Assembly (NCBI GenBank): GCA_021789975.1
Contig: JAJYIT010000003.1
Coordinates: 158,015 to 222,014, forward strand
Length of the DNA: 64,000 nt
Direction: 5' to 3'
Source: Bacteroidota bacterium
GTDB lineage: Bacteria > Bacteroidota > Ignavibacteria > Kryptoniales > JAKASW01
Shown here: positions 54,816 through 64,000 of the stretch, in pieces
Numbering within the stretch: the first letter of the stretch is position 1
Layout: every line of letters starts with the position of its first letter
The notes under the pieces: generated by a model
Database searches by the model: none
What the model was told of the DNA's origin: nothing
What the model saw: the letters and a program-made list of their open reading frames with translations, nothing else
Program-made: the position numbers and the translations under genes

Positions 54816-55754
54816 ATGCGAGAGTTTCCTAAGCTACTGTTCATTTTCCTGGATGGGGTCGGCATAGGCGAGAACGACGCGTCCATAAATCCCTTTTTTT
54901 CCGCCGATCTGGTTAATTTCCGGCGAATATTTGGCGACGTACCATCAAAGGAAAACCCCGCAATTCGAAACGGCTCATCGTTCGTCCAACCGTGCGACGC
55001 ACTTCTAGGTGTCGACGGATTTCCCCAAAGTGGTACCGGACAAGTCACACTGTTTACCGGTGTAAATGCAGCGCAGATAATCGGCGCGCACTTCGGCCCG
55101 TATCCTCATTCTCAAACGAGGACCGTCCTGGAACAGAAGAATATTTTCAAAGTTCTGAAGGAACTCGGTGCACGCGTCCATTTTGCCAACGCGTTCCCAA
55201 AGCAATTCTTCCGCTATATCGAATCCGGCAAAAGGAGATTAAGTGCCACCACGATGTCGTGCATTCTAAGTGACATCCCTATATGTGATGACACATCTCT
55301 AAGGGAAGGGGACGCCATATCGGCGGATATAACCGGCGAACGGTGGATTTTAGAATTAGGTTACTCAGACCTGACTCCGCTTACCCCTTTCCAAAGCGGT
55401 GAAAGACTCCGCACTATAGTCGAAAGATATGACTTCACCATGTTCGAGTACTTCCTTACCGACAAAGCCGGCCACGAGCGGGACAAGCCAATGGCGGAGA
55501 GGGTGCTGCGCATGCTCGACGAATTTCTCGGCGGAGTAACGGAAGGTGGACTTGAAAATCTGACAGTATTGATCTCGAGCGATCACGGAAATGTCGAGGA
55601 CCTCTCAGTCAAAACACACACATACAATCCTTCGTTGACGGCGGTGGCAGGCGAGTACGCGGGATTCTTCTACGGAAAATTCACGTCGATAGCAGACGTG
55701 ACTCCGGCGATTGTCGAGCTGTTCAAGACCAGTTCAGAAGGGCAAAGACTTTAG
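54816..55754 (+). CDS. phosphoglycerate-mutase-like metalloenzyme (alkaline phosphatase superfamily)
   Basis: This 312-residue protein has the metal-binding opening LLFIFLDGVGIGEND, a serine nucleophile region FPQSGTGQVTLFTG, and the metal-binding ISSDHGNVEDLSV near the C-terminus, as in phosphopentomutase, independent phosphoglycerate mutase and related hydrolases. It is too short for a full independent mutase (about 500 residues) and lacks that enzyme's second domain. The substrate is unknown. ATG 54816 with GAGG 8 bases upstream is preferred over TTG 54813. Confidence 0.85.
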   Translation: MREFPKLLFIFLDGVGIGENDASINPFFSADLVNFRRIFGDVPSKENPAIRNGSSFVQPCDALLGVDGFPQSGTGQVTLFTGVNAAQIIGAHFGPYPHSQTRTVLEQKNIFKVLKELGARVHFANAFPKQFFRYIESGKRRLSATTMSCILSDIPICDDTSLREGDAISADITGERWILELGYSDLTPLTPFQSGERLRTIVERYDFTMFEYFLTDKAGHERDKPMAERVLRMLDEFLGGVTEGGLENLTVLISSDHGNVEDLSVKTHTYNPSLTAVAGEYAGFFYGKFTSIADVTPAIVELFKTSSEGQRL

Positions 55755-55817
55755 GATAAGATCTGTGCGAAATTGCTTTTGCACGAGGTCGATCACTGCA
55801 GAGACAAATCCGCTCTT

Positions 55818-58800
55818 TTACTTTGGCGCCGGACCTCCCGCTCTGACGGCACGGCCTATTAAACACCCTTTCGTTCCGCTTGCCCCATAGTACTCACAGT
55901 CGCTGCAGTGAGAAGATACAGTGGGGAGAAGCTCCGCGGCCGGAAAACCGCCGTCGGTTGTCTCAAGACCTTTTATCTCATCTATCATGGAAAGCATCTT
56001 GTCTTCAAATTCCGCAAGTTCTTTTCTGTTGTAGATCCTGGTGAGCTTCCTGCTGGGCTCACGTGTGAAGATTATACTTGCGTCGAACTGATCTTGCCCT
56101 GGCTTTAGGTCGCTGCAGAGCAACGCATATAGCTTCATCTGTATTTCGTAGTTTGAATAGATCTTCTCCAGACTCCTATCGAGCCTGTTGGTCTTGTAAT
56201 CGAACACATGCAGGCCTGCGTCATCGGAGACGATCAAGTCCAGTGTCCCGGTCAGAAAATCCTCATCGATTCTCTTTGTTATGGTTTGTTCCGTGTAAAC
56301 CTTTTCTGAAGACGTCATTGCCCGCAGAGTGCCGAGTGCGTTGACAGCATTGTCCGCTATCGTCTCGACGAACTCGTTCCTTTGCTCCGGCGTGATCCCA
56401 AATACCTCAGCGGCGGCCACCGTCCTTTCAGCCAGTTGTTTAATCGCGGCTGGATCGCCGATTTGGTCCACCACCGCTCTCTGCAATACAGAGTGTATGA
56501 TCTGACCTTTGACTGTGGAGAGTATAACGTCGGTATACTCATCGTTGACTTCTGACCGGAAGCTGCGCTCCGGCCCGGGCATTCCAAGCCGATAATTCAG
56601 GAAGTACTTCGTCGGACAGAGCTTGAACGTCTGGAGAAGAGTTGCAGAATACATCTCACCGCCCACATTTCCCGGAATCTGGTCAAGGTAAAACTCACCA
56701 AGGTCAATCGTCTCGGAAGTCTGGATCGCAGCGGTTTGTGACACCTGCGGTATGTCGCCGTGGGCCGCAACCTCGACGCCGGGCAGCTTGAAGACTCCGT
56801 CCGGAGGCAACCCGGACAGGTCCATCGTCCTTCGGAGAATGTCGGTGAAGCATCTTATGGCTCCACTCCTCTGTCCTTTTCTGGAAGCGGTTGTAAGGAT
56901 AAGCTTGTCCATGGCCCTGGTGCACGCGACATAAAAGAGCCTACTCACCTCGGCCTGCTCGCCGAGGCCCTCAAGAATTTTATAGAGACCCATCACCTGG
57001 GGGATATCACCGATTCCGAAATTCGGCAGCATGCCAACGTGGTCGTTAATAACGAGTTCTTCTCGTCCCCTGGTGCCCACATCACAGAACGGCACGATCA
57101 CCACAGGAAATTCGAGCCCCTTTGCGGCGTGAACCGTCATTATCTTTACGGAATCAGAATCCTCGTCAATCGGTGCCTGTCCTTCCCTGGCGGCATCTGC
57201 CAGATACTTCAAACGCTCCACGAAATCATAAAGGTTGTTGAACCCGCGACTTTCGAATTCTCGCGCGATGGAGAGAAGCTTTCGCAAGTTTGCCAGCCGC
57301 TGGTCGCCCGTGGGTGACTGCCTGAACGCCGCGAGCCAACCTGTTCTCTCCAATATGCGGTTGAGAAGCTGCGGGATGGTTAGCTTCTGACTTAGTTGAA
57401 TCTCGCCGGCGAGAACCGAGGCAGCATAACCAACCTCCTCTGAATCTGAATGCTCTGCCTCACTCAGAAGTTTTGAATACAGGCTCTCTCCTTCGCGTTT
57501 CGAAATCCTGTACAACTCGTTCTCGGAAATTCCGAAGAAGGGCGATCTAAGCACCGTCAACAGATCCACTTCTGAAGTATTGTCAAGAAGGAAAGTGAGG
57601 TAACTTGTCAGGTCGTAGATTTCCTGAGCTGAATAGAAACCGATTCCGGCGGAAACATTATACGGAACGCTATACTCAGTCAAAGCTTCTTCAAGCGCGG
57701 GGAGTCTAGACCTTGTCCTCAGCAGTACCGCTACATCTCCGAACTTGATCGGACGAGGTTTCTCAGAACCTTTAACGGTCCTGATCTCTTCGCCTGAATC
57801 TACCATCTGGCGTATGCGAGCCGCGACAAACGTCGCCTGAGCATCCGAGTTCGCAAGCGCAGCAGACGAGTCTCCATTTTCCTCTTCTTCTACTCCGTTG
57901 CCTGCCTGGTTCTTCTCCTTAATGAATATCTCGACAGGACCGCCGACGCCAGTCGGGCGTTTCGCAGTAAGATTATCATAAACCGTTTCGCCGGTGAACG
58001 GCAGACCTGCCTCTTCCGCAACTCCTTTCCCGGTCATCACTCTCGGGAATACATCATTCACAAAGGCCGCGAGTTCTGCGTTCATTCTGAATGTCTCGGA
58101 GAGAGATAGTAGAGTGCCATCCGAAAGACGGGAAAGATCTTGAGCAGTCTTGCGCGATACTTCAACCTGAGCATTCCTGAACCGGTATATGGACTGCTTC
58201 GGGTCACCGACGACGAAGAGTTTTGCGTGTCCCTCGAAGTCATGGAGCAGGCTCCGGAAAATATCATACTGGAGGAAGTTGGTGTCCTGAAATTCGTCCA
58301 CCATCACGTGGTCGAACCTGTCGGCAAGTGCCGTTCGGACCTGCTCTCTCTCTTTTAGCAATTTGAGCGTCAATATCTGAAGATCGTCGAAGTCGAGTGC
58401 ACCCATCAGATACTTCTTGCGCGAGTAGCTTGAGTTGGTCCTTTCGTAAAGGTAGACCAGAACCCGCGACATCTCAATATACACTTCACGGCCGAGCATC
58501 CTAATCGGAGTCTTCCTGCCACCCAGAGAATTGAAAGCCAGTTCTAGAATTGCCGTTGCAGTGTCTCCGGAATATGTCGGTCCGTTAACGACATTTACCG
58601 ACTTCTTTCTCGGCGTTCCTTCCTTCGTGAGAATCTTGCTTAGGAGGGAGCGAAGCGTGTCGATGACTTCATCAGGGTTCTCGATTTCGCCATGAGAAGA
58701 CTTCTCCAGAATCTTCAATTCATCGGCAATTAAGTCTTTCTTCCCCTTCAGATTTTCAGCGGCAACTCTGAGTACCGCTTCTGCGACTGAATTCCAGTGT

Positions 58801-59432
58801 TCTCTGAGAGTGTCCTCGTCCGGAAACACAGAGCCGCGGCGGGACTTGATGTGTTCTACCTTCTCTCTCACATTCAGAAGGCTCTCAACGAGTCGAACTC
58901 CCCTGCCATAACCGGTTCTGACGAAAAAGTCATGCATGCTTCCTGGTACCGACAATCGGCTGCGATCGATATGTTCTTCTACAAGGGATTCGCGGACTGC
59001 CTCCTCGCACGCTTTTTCTTTCAGTGCCGAGGAATCGAAGTCTTCGAGCACTTTGAAATTGGCGTCGACTCCGGCCTCGACCGGAAACTCGCGCAACACC
59101 TGCGAACAGAATGCATGAATAGTGCCGATGTTCGCATCGAGCATTTTCCGTTTTGCCTCGCTAATGGTATGCGCCCTCGCGGAATCCTTCTTTTCCCTGA
59201 GCAGCTCAGACAGTTCAGAGTTCAGCCGGGCGGCGATTTTTTCCCTCAACTCTAATGCAGCCTTTTCCGAGAAAGTCAGGCAAAGGATGCGTTCGATGTC
59301 TACACCATCCTCAACGGCAGTTACAAACCTCTCCACAAGTACTCTTGTCTTCCCCGAACCGGCATTCGCAGTTACGGAGAGGTGCTTGGTCAGATCAAGC
59401 GCCCGACTTTGCTGATCCGTAAGGTTCTTCAT
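55818..59432 (-). CDS. AddA-like UvrD/Rep helicase with PD-(D/E)XK nuclease
   Basis: This 1204-residue helicase-nuclease of the AddA/RecB type is expected to process double-strand DNA ends for recombination. Walker A is AGSGKT (24-29), LCLTFSEKAALELREK follows, Walker B is VMVDEFQDT, and the C-terminal helicase motif is VKIMTVHAAKGLEFPVV. The nuclease domain shows His980, Asp1065 (GTLDLIV), Asp1078 and Lys1080 (FDYKTNR) and QMKLYAL. Cysteines at 939 (KLCPTKYF), 1176, 1179 and 1190 (HCSDCEYY, GCLIG) resemble the 4Fe-4S set of AddB nucleases. ATG 59432 overlaps the upstream exonuclease stop. No addB is seen nearby. Confidence 0.88.
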   Translation of the reverse strand: MKNLTDQQSRALDLTKHLSVTANAGSGKTRVLVERFVTAVEDGVDIERILCLTFSEKAALELREKIAARLNSELSELLREKKDSARAHTISEAKRKMLDANIGTIHAFCSQVLREFPVEAGVDANFKVLEDFDSSALKEKACEEAVRESLVEEHIDRSRLSVPGSMHDFFVRTGYGRGVRLVESLLNVREKVEHIKSRRGSVFPDEDTLREHWNSVAEAVLRVAAENLKGKKDLIADELKILEKSSHGEIENPDEVIDTLRSLLSKILTKEGTPRKKSVNVVNGPTYSGDTATAILELAFNSLGGRKTPIRMLGREVYIEMSRVLVYLYERTNSSYSRKKYLMGALDFDDLQILTLKLLKEREQVRTALADRFDHVMVDEFQDTNFLQYDIFRSLLHDFEGHAKLFVVGDPKQSIYRFRNAQVEVSRKTAQDLSRLSDGTLLSLSETFRMNAELAAFVNDVFPRVMTGKGVAEEAGLPFTGETVYDNLTAKRPTGVGGPVEIFIKEKNQAGNGVEEEENGDSSAALANSDAQATFVAARIRQMVDSGEEIRTVKGSEKPRPIKFGDVAVLLRTRSRLPALEEALTEYSVPYNVSAGIGFYSAQEIYDLTSYLTFLLDNTSEVDLLTVLRSPFFGISENELYRISKREGESLYSKLLSEAEHSDSEEVGYAASVLAGEIQLSQKLTIPQLLNRILERTGWLAAFRQSPTGDQRLANLRKLLSIAREFESRGFNNLYDFVERLKYLADAAREGQAPIDEDSDSVKIMTVHAAKGLEFPVVIVPFCDVGTRGREELVINDHVGMLPNFGIGDIPQVMGLYKILEGLGEQAEVSRLFYVACTRAMDKLILTTASRKGQRSGAIRCFTDILRRTMDLSGLPPDGVFKLPGVEVAAHGDIPQVSQTAAIQTSETIDLGEFYLDQIPGNVGGEMYSATLLQTFKLCPTKYFLNYRLGMPGPERSFRSEVNDEYTDVILSTVKGQIIHSVLQRAVVDQIGDPAAIKQLAERTVAAAEVFGITPEQRNEFVETIADNAVNALGTLRAMTSSEKVYTEQTITKRIDEDFLTGTLDLIVSDDAGLHVFDYKTNRLDRSLEKIYSNYEIQMKLYALLCSDLKPGQDQFDASIIFTREPSRKLTRIYNRKELAEFEDKMLSMIDEIKGLETTDGGFPAAELLPTVSSHCSDCEYYGASGTKGCLIGRAVRAGGPAPK

Positions 59433-60133
59433 TTGATGCCGGTAAGGTACTCTTTCCATTTCTTGTACAATTGTGCCGTCGCGATGACATCCCCCATGCA
59501 GTATTCTGCTATCTCCGAAAATCTCTTTGCCCTGTAATAATCGTTAATGTCATAGCCCGTAATTCCATGGGACTTGGGACTCTCGATGCCGAATGACTTG
59601 CAGTAGAAATCCAGATTGAACTTCCGCGTCGTGCCATGATACGTCAGTTCTTCGAGGAGGTCGATGTGGTGGGGTGACTGGTATCTGGTCCCGATCATGA
59701 GATCGCGAGACGGCTTGATCCCGAGAATTGCAGACCGCAGCATGACAAAAGGGCAGTCGAAGCTCCGTCCGTTGAAAGTCACGAAATATTCAAACTTGAT
59801 CATATACTCCCAAAACTTCTGCAGAACCTTCTTTTCGTCTCCGGCTACATAAACGAAAGTTTTATCGCCGTCTTTCTTCTCGACTTCGGATTCTTCGTCC
59901 GCGCAGTACAACGATATCCCGTTACCGGAGTCTACGTTCAGAAGTGCTATTGCAACGACTTTCGCCGTCAGCGGCCAAAGGTTGAGCTGCTTCACCACCT
60001 CGTCCTTCATCTGCTGACGCTTTTCTTCGTCCTCCTCTTTGTCGGCTCCTTTCATGAGATAATCGACCTCTGCCTTGTCAAATTCTTCCGGCGGAAATCC
60101 CGATGTCTCGATGTCAAATACTACCGCACTCAT
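59429..60133 (-). CDS. PolB-type 3'-5' exonuclease (DnaQ-like fold)
   Basis: This 234-residue predicted exonuclease shows the DEDD pattern: FDIETSG (Asp8, Glu10), FNGRSFDCPF and the C-terminal YCMGDVIAT. A charged loop (residues about 27-45, KGADKEEDEEKRQQMK) is unusual. It likely degrades single-stranded or mismatched DNA 3' to 5'. Its stop overlaps the AddA-like start by 4 bases, so both are made together and may work on the same DNA ends. It is not fused to a polymerase. Confidence 0.85.
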   Translation of the reverse strand: MSAVVFDIETSGFPPEEFDKAEVDYLMKGADKEEDEEKRQQMKDEVVKQLNLWPLTAKVVAIALLNVDSGNGISLYCADEESEVEKKDGDKTFVYVAGDEKKVLQKFWEYMIKFEYFVTFNGRSFDCPFVMLRSAILGIKPSRDLMIGTRYQSPHHIDLLEELTYHGTTRKFNLDFYCKSFGIESPKSHGITGYDINDYYRAKRFSEIAEYCMGDVIATAQLYKKWKEYLTGIK

Positions 60134-60158
60134 AAAAGCCTCCCAACATTTAGTGTAA

Positions 60159-60665
60159 TTATTCTTCTGCCTTTATTTCGAGTTGTACTATATCGAATCC
60201 CTTTCTGGATTCGAGTACTCCGAACACGGATCCAACAAAGAGCATCACCATTCCGGAGAGAAAAGCGAGTAATGAGAGATAATGGACGATCATGCCGTTG
60301 GAGAAGAGCGCGATGCCTATGAGCAGCGAGCACACGACAAACAACCCGATAGCCGTGGTATAACTCAGCACGGAGTTCCTCACCAGCATTGCCCGTGCAC
60401 CAAGATCGCGGAGTTGTCGGGCCGCACTCTCCAGGCGTATGTTCTCCTCGGGAGTAGTGTGCTCGACAGCGGCTTTCGAAACCAGGTGCCTTCTCTCTGC
60501 GCTCATGAGCCTGATCCTGTTCAATACGCTGGAATACTTGTTGTTTGCGCTCAGCAGTAGTAATCCGCACGCGCTGATCATCACTGCCGGTGAAATCATA
60601 AGCTGAATTATTCTAGTCGCATCAATCACATCGTTTGCAGGAAACATATTTAGGAGTCCCATCAT
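60159..60665 (-). CDS. DUF2721-family membrane protein
   Basis: This 168-residue protein has three likely membrane helices (about 20-42, 103-123 and 130-150) with a polar, Arg-rich loop between the first and second (NRIRLMSAERRHL, ARQLRDLGARAMLVRN). The pattern is that of the DUF2721 family, whose role is unknown. Several ATGs compete at the 5' end (60665, 60662, 60647) and none has a strong ribosome site. It precedes the exonuclease-helicase pair by 25 bases on the same strand. Confidence 0.8.
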   Translation of the reverse strand: MMGLLNMFPANDVIDATRIIQLMISPAVMISACGLLLLSANNKYSSVLNRIRLMSAERRHLVSKAAVEHTTPEENIRLESAARQLRDLGARAMLVRNSVLSYTTAIGLFVVCSLLIGIALFSNGMIVHYLSLLAFLSGMVMLFVGSVFGVLESRKGFDIVQLEIKAEE

Positions 60666-60738
60666 AGATTTAATGACATGCCGAATGTTCTCTATCTTAA
60701 GTATTGTTCAATGGTTCATTCACAATGAAGACATGACC

Positions 60739-62799
60739 TCAATTTCCAATATACCTACCGATCCATCCAAGAACGGTGTTCCACCATAGCCTCGCATCCT
60801 GTGGCTTGACTACAAAATGGAACTCGTTTGGGAAGTAGAGCATCTCGGATGGCACACCCTGCATTTGCAGAGCTGTGAATAACTGGAACCCCTGGCTAAC
60901 GTCGAGACGAAAGTCGTTCTGGCTGTGGATCACGAGCATCGGTGTCTTGAAGTTCTTTACATAGCTGCTCGGAGACCACTTGGAGTATAGAGCAGGGTCC
61001 GACCAGGGAGTCCCTTTGAATTCCCAGAGCGGGAACCACAGCTCCTCTGTAGAACCGAAAGCACTTACTGCGTCGTAAAGTCCGTCGTGACTCACGAAGC
61101 ACTTGAAGGTCCCTTCATCGTTGTGACCTTCCATCCAGTTCATCATGTATCCGCCATAGGACGCACCGGCCGCTGCTATCTTGTCCTTGTTGATGAACGG
61201 ATAGTGGTCAGTTACATATTTTACGCCATCCATCAGATCAGTATAGACTTTTCCTCCCCAGTCGCCGCTTATCTCATCTGTGAATTTCTGTCCATACCCG
61301 GTCGAGCCGCGGGGGTTCACCATCACAACCACATATCCGGGCGCCGCGAACATTTCCGCATTCCACCGATAGTGGAACTCGTCCATCCACTGTCCCTGAG
61401 GACCGCCGTGGACAAGGTAGACCATAGGATATTCTCTCTTCGGGTTGAAGTTCGGCGGTTTCACCATGAAACCTTCAACCCGCGTCCCGCCTGCGCCTTC
61501 GAACCAGAACGACTCCCAAGGGTTCATGTCTAAAGTCGCAAGGAGAGCATCGTTCGTGTGCGTAAGCTGCGTGACTTTTCCGGTCTCAATGTTCATTCTG
61601 TAGATGTCGTTCGGGTGAGTAACTGATTGTCTGAGGAACACGAGGTACCTGCCGTCCGGAGTGATCGTCATGTCCTCGTTCGTCGACTCCCTGGTGAGCT
61701 TCTTGACGTCTCCCGTCATCGAGTTCACCGCGAAAATGTTGTGGTACCCTTCATCATCGGCGTTGAAATAAAGCTCCTTGCTGTCCGGCGACCACACCAC
61801 TTCATCGATGGACCTGTCGAACCTTTCCGTCAGGTTTATTATCCTGCTGTTCATCCTGTCATAGAGCATCAGCCGCGACCTGTCTGACTCGAAACCGGGA
61901 GTCATTTGGGCCCGATAAGCAATGTATCGGCCGTCGGGTGAATAGAGAGGCTGGTTATCGTTTGCCCGATTTGTCGTGATCCTTTTGGAGGCTCCGCCAT
62001 CAACACTCTCCACGAAGAGATCGTTGTTCGTACTGATCGCGATCATCCTGTCGGTGTTCTTAACGTAACATACCTCCTTCCCATCTGGAGAGAAAGCATA
62101 ATCCATCTTCCCTCCTAAATCGATTGGCGGAGTATCGTAATTGCCGGGAGTCAGATCCTTCACAGCGGCGCTATCGACGTTTACAACAAAAAGGTGACTT
62201 CGCTTGCCATCCTTCCAGACATTCCAGACCCTGTACGGAAGGGAGGTAAAGATTTTTGCCTTGACCTTGCCGTGCTCAAGTTCATATTCCCTGGCTGCAT
62301 TGCAGGAGTCGGTCGGGCAACCAGGAAACACATCCGAAACAAACGCGATATTCTTGCCGTCAGGCGACCAGAGGAGACCGCTGGCACCAAGTGAGATGCC
62401 GGTCAGCTTTCTCGGAGTTCCGCCGGCGACGTTCTCCGCATAGACCTGAGCGATTCCGGCCGAATCATCTGCAACAAAAGCGATGCTTTTTCCGTCAGGT
62501 GACCAGACGGGATCGCTGCATGAGATGAAGCCCGTTTCGAACTTGTGGAGGCCGGTGCCGTCCATGGAAACCATATAAATATTTGTCGCTCCCTTGTTCT
62601 CCTCCATGCGGTATGTCGTAACCTGGTACGCTATTGTCTTTCCATCTGGAGAGACCTGTGGATCGGAAACACGGGCGACCTTCCACATGTCTTCAACCGT
62701 GATCGGGTGCTTCCCGCCTGATGGCATATTCGATTGGGAAAAGGAATTTATCGGATCAAAGAATGAAACGGAGAGAATAAACAGAATCAACTTTCGCAT
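60739..62799 (-). CDS. secreted S9-family prolyl oligopeptidase-type peptidase
   Basis: This 686-residue exported peptidase has a signal peptide (RKLILFILSVSFFDPINSFSQ), a WD40-like propeller with repeats such as SDPQVSPDGKTIAYQV and DPVWSPDGKSIAFVAD, and a hydrolase domain with GASYGGYMMNW (Ser), HSQNDFRLD (Asp) and NEFHFVV (His). It probably removes di- or tripeptides in the periplasm. AGGAG 7 bases before ATG 62799 decides the start. It is the second S9 enzyme in the window and differs in its active-site surroundings from the one at 43195. Confidence 0.92.
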   Translation of the reverse strand: MRKLILFILSVSFFDPINSFSQSNMPSGGKHPITVEDMWKVARVSDPQVSPDGKTIAYQVTTYRMEENKGATNIYMVSMDGTGLHKFETGFISCSDPVWSPDGKSIAFVADDSAGIAQVYAENVAGGTPRKLTGISLGASGLLWSPDGKNIAFVSDVFPGCPTDSCNAAREYELEHGKVKAKIFTSLPYRVWNVWKDGKRSHLFVVNVDSAAVKDLTPGNYDTPPIDLGGKMDYAFSPDGKEVCYVKNTDRMIAISTNNDLFVESVDGGASKRITTNRANDNQPLYSPDGRYIAYRAQMTPGFESDRSRLMLYDRMNSRIINLTERFDRSIDEVVWSPDSKELYFNADDEGYHNIFAVNSMTGDVKKLTRESTNEDMTITPDGRYLVFLRQSVTHPNDIYRMNIETGKVTQLTHTNDALLATLDMNPWESFWFEGAGGTRVEGFMVKPPNFNPKREYPMVYLVHGGPQGQWMDEFHYRWNAEMFAAPGYVVVMVNPRGSTGYGQKFTDEISGDWGGKVYTDLMDGVKYVTDHYPFINKDKIAAAGASYGGYMMNWMEGHNDEGTFKCFVSHDGLYDAVSAFGSTEELWFPLWEFKGTPWSDPALYSKWSPSSYVKNFKTPMLVIHSQNDFRLDVSQGFQLFTALQMQGVPSEMLYFPNEFHFVVKPQDARLWWNTVLGWIGRYIGN

Positions 62800-62956
62800 G
62801 ATGGCTCCTGACATAGTTCTAGCATTTGATCGAGCATCGACTATTTACCTAGGATAATTTAAGAGGTTGCAATGAGAAAAGCTCAAACGACCGGATGAGC
62901 ACCCCTGTACATTTTCTTTCCACGCAAATTCTTGAGCTTGCTTCAAAGAACGGATA

Positions 62957-64000
62957 TTAGGAGTCCAGAAACTTCATCCTGATATTAATGATCTCCGGAT
63001 CGGCAACAATCCTCACGGGCGGACCCCACGTTCCAACACCGGAAGAAACGTAAATGTGAGTTGAGCCCTTCACCAAATAACCGTAGGGCAGTTCATAGAC
63101 CATTTTAGTTATGTAGTTAAACGGCCACATCTGTCCGTAATGCGTGTGCCCGGAAAGTTGTAGGTCGATTCCATTCTGCACTGCCTCTGCAAGGTGGAAC
63201 GGCTGGTGGTCCATCAGAATTACAGGATACTTCCTATCGACTGACGCCATCAGCTCGTCAAGAGTCTTTCGCTTGCTCGCCGACCTGTCCTCGCGACCCA
63301 CCAGATAGAAGCTCCCGCGGATGAATGCAGTGGAATCCCTGAGGAGTCTCACGCCGTGTTCACCGATGTATTTGCAAGCTTTCTCTACTCCGCCGATGTA
63401 TTCGTGGTTGCCGGTCACCGCGTAAACGCCGAGCGGCGCTTTGATCTGCCTGAGCGCCTCGCCGAGATTCTGATGTATGACCGGATTTAAATCGCCGTCA
63501 ACTATATCGCCGGGTAAAAGTACGATGTCCGGAGAAAGTGAATTTATCTTTCCGACTATGCTGCTTATCCGTCCGTTGTTGATGATTGAGCTGAGATGGA
63601 TGTCTGAAGCCATGACGATATTCAACGACTTCAATGTCCCGGCATTTTTTGGAACGTTTATTTCGTACATCCGGACTCGGACGATGTGCGCGTTGACGAA
63701 ACCATAAATTACAACCATCGATACGAGTGAAACCACGATGGAAGCGGTAGCCCGGGCAGCGTCAACCGGATCGGAGGTCAAAAATCCGGGGAAGTACGGT
63801 ATGAAATGGTTCACAAGACGGAGCATGTCTATCAGTACGAGAATCATCAGGAAGTAGACGAACGCGGCAATCCAGAAGGAACCGATCCAGCTGAGCGGCT
63901 TGCCGATCGAGATGATGTCTGCGCGTTCGAGGAACATCGATGCTATAAACGAGACGGCAAGGAAAATGAAGAGGACGATGTAGATTGTCCGAAAAACTCC
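62957..64000 (-). CDS. membrane-anchored metallophosphoesterase (5' end beyond window)
   Basis: The open frame continues past the right edge, so the true start is outside; 21 codons upstream of ATG 63937 encode a further membrane helix (IYIVLFIFLAVSFIA). Two more helices follow, then a calcineurin-like phosphoesterase domain with MASDIHLSS, LPGDIVDGD, VTGNHEY and SGHTHYGQMWP. The layout matches YkuE/YpbG-type membrane phosphoesterases. Substrates of this group include lipid phosphates and are not predictable here. Confidence 0.88.
   Translation of the reverse strand, partial: GVFRTIYIVLFIFLAVSFIASMFLERADIISIGKPLSWIGSFWIAAFVYFLMILVLIDMLRLVNHFIPYFPGFLTSDPVDAARATASIVVSLVSMVVIYGFVNAHIVRVRMYEINVPKNAGTLKSLNIVMASDIHLSSIINNGRISSIVGKINSLSPDIVLLPGDIVDGDLNPVIHQNLGEALRQIKAPLGVYAVTGNHEYIGGVEKACKYIGEHGVRLLRDSTAFIRGSFYLVGREDRSASKRKTLDELMASVDRKYPVILMDHQPFHLAEAVQNGIDLQLSGHTHYGQMWPFNYITKMVYELPYGYLVKGSTHIYVSSGVGTWGPPVRIVADPEIINIRMKFLDS

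Noticed and set aside
1..64000. tRNA, rRNA or riboswitch
   Set aside because: Reading the intergenic stretches on both strands gave no T-arm-like or conserved aptamer sequence; a covariance-model scan would be decisive.

Overview
This looks like chromosomal DNA of a Bacteroidota-type bacterium of the Ignavibacteria/Chlorobi side of the group, probably a metagenome-assembled contig. The main sign is a C-terminal type IX secretion (T9SS) sorting domain with the YPNPFNPTT signature on a secreted protein at 23.5-25.7 kb, plus a decayed copy at 37.7-38.0 kb. Secreted S9, M1 and S8-type peptidases, secreted glycoside hydrolases, lipoproteins with SPII-type lipoboxes and moderate GC content fit this. 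I found no rRNA, tRNA or CRISPR array. The lineage call is inference from protein style, not from a marker gene.

Layout. 0-6 kb (minus strand): small membrane protein, GH36 alpha-galactosidase-like lipoprotein, SDR oxidoreductase with a probable broken small gene upstream, and an ABC-2-type exporter pair. 6.5-10.6 kb: DinB-like protein, msrA, and a plasma-membrane-type H+ P-type ATPase followed by a perfect 44-bp palindrome. 10.7-13.1 kb is a decay zone: a subtilase pseudogene with two in-frame stops and a 168-bp MITE-like element with 13-bp terminal inverted repeats. 13.1-17 kb: type III polyketide synthase with an overlapping ICMT-family methyltransferase, an ammonium channel, and a zinc-ribbon mini-protein overlapping arfB. 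17-34 kb is mostly glycan biology: heparinase II/III-like protein carrying an in-frame heptamer-repeat insertion, a RelE-type toxin-antitoxin pair, FkbM methyltransferase, two GT4 and one GT2 glycosyltransferases, a T9SS arylsulfotransferase-like protein, three consecutive nucleotide-sugar SDRs, a LamG lipoprotein and a MurJ/Wzx-like flippase.

34-49 kb: nickel-pincer cofactor genes larE and larB, an M1 peptidase, a GH2-GH28-aldo/keto reductase set suited to plant or algal polysaccharide breakdown, an S9 peptidase, a HicBA module whose toxin has a nonsense codon, purU, manA and a Gfo/Idh/MocA oxidoreductase. 50-55.8 kb is a tight plus-strand housekeeping operon: nadK, thioredoxin-fold protein, DNA methyltransferase, prmC, dtd, a secreted protein and a phosphoglycerate-mutase-like metalloenzyme. 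55.8-64 kb (minus): AddA-like helicase-nuclease overlapping a PolB-type exonuclease gene, DUF2721 membrane protein, S9 peptidase, and a membrane metallophosphoesterase that runs off the right edge.

The strongest second-look items are the palindrome, the MITE-like element, the heptamer-repeat insertion in a conserved enzyme, four in-frame stop codons at three loci, the type III PKS/methyltransferase pair, the larB 5' end that seems spread over three frames, and the AddA-like helicase with an AddB-style four-cysteine nuclease coupled to a second exonuclease. No clearly new multi-gene defence or mobile system is evident.
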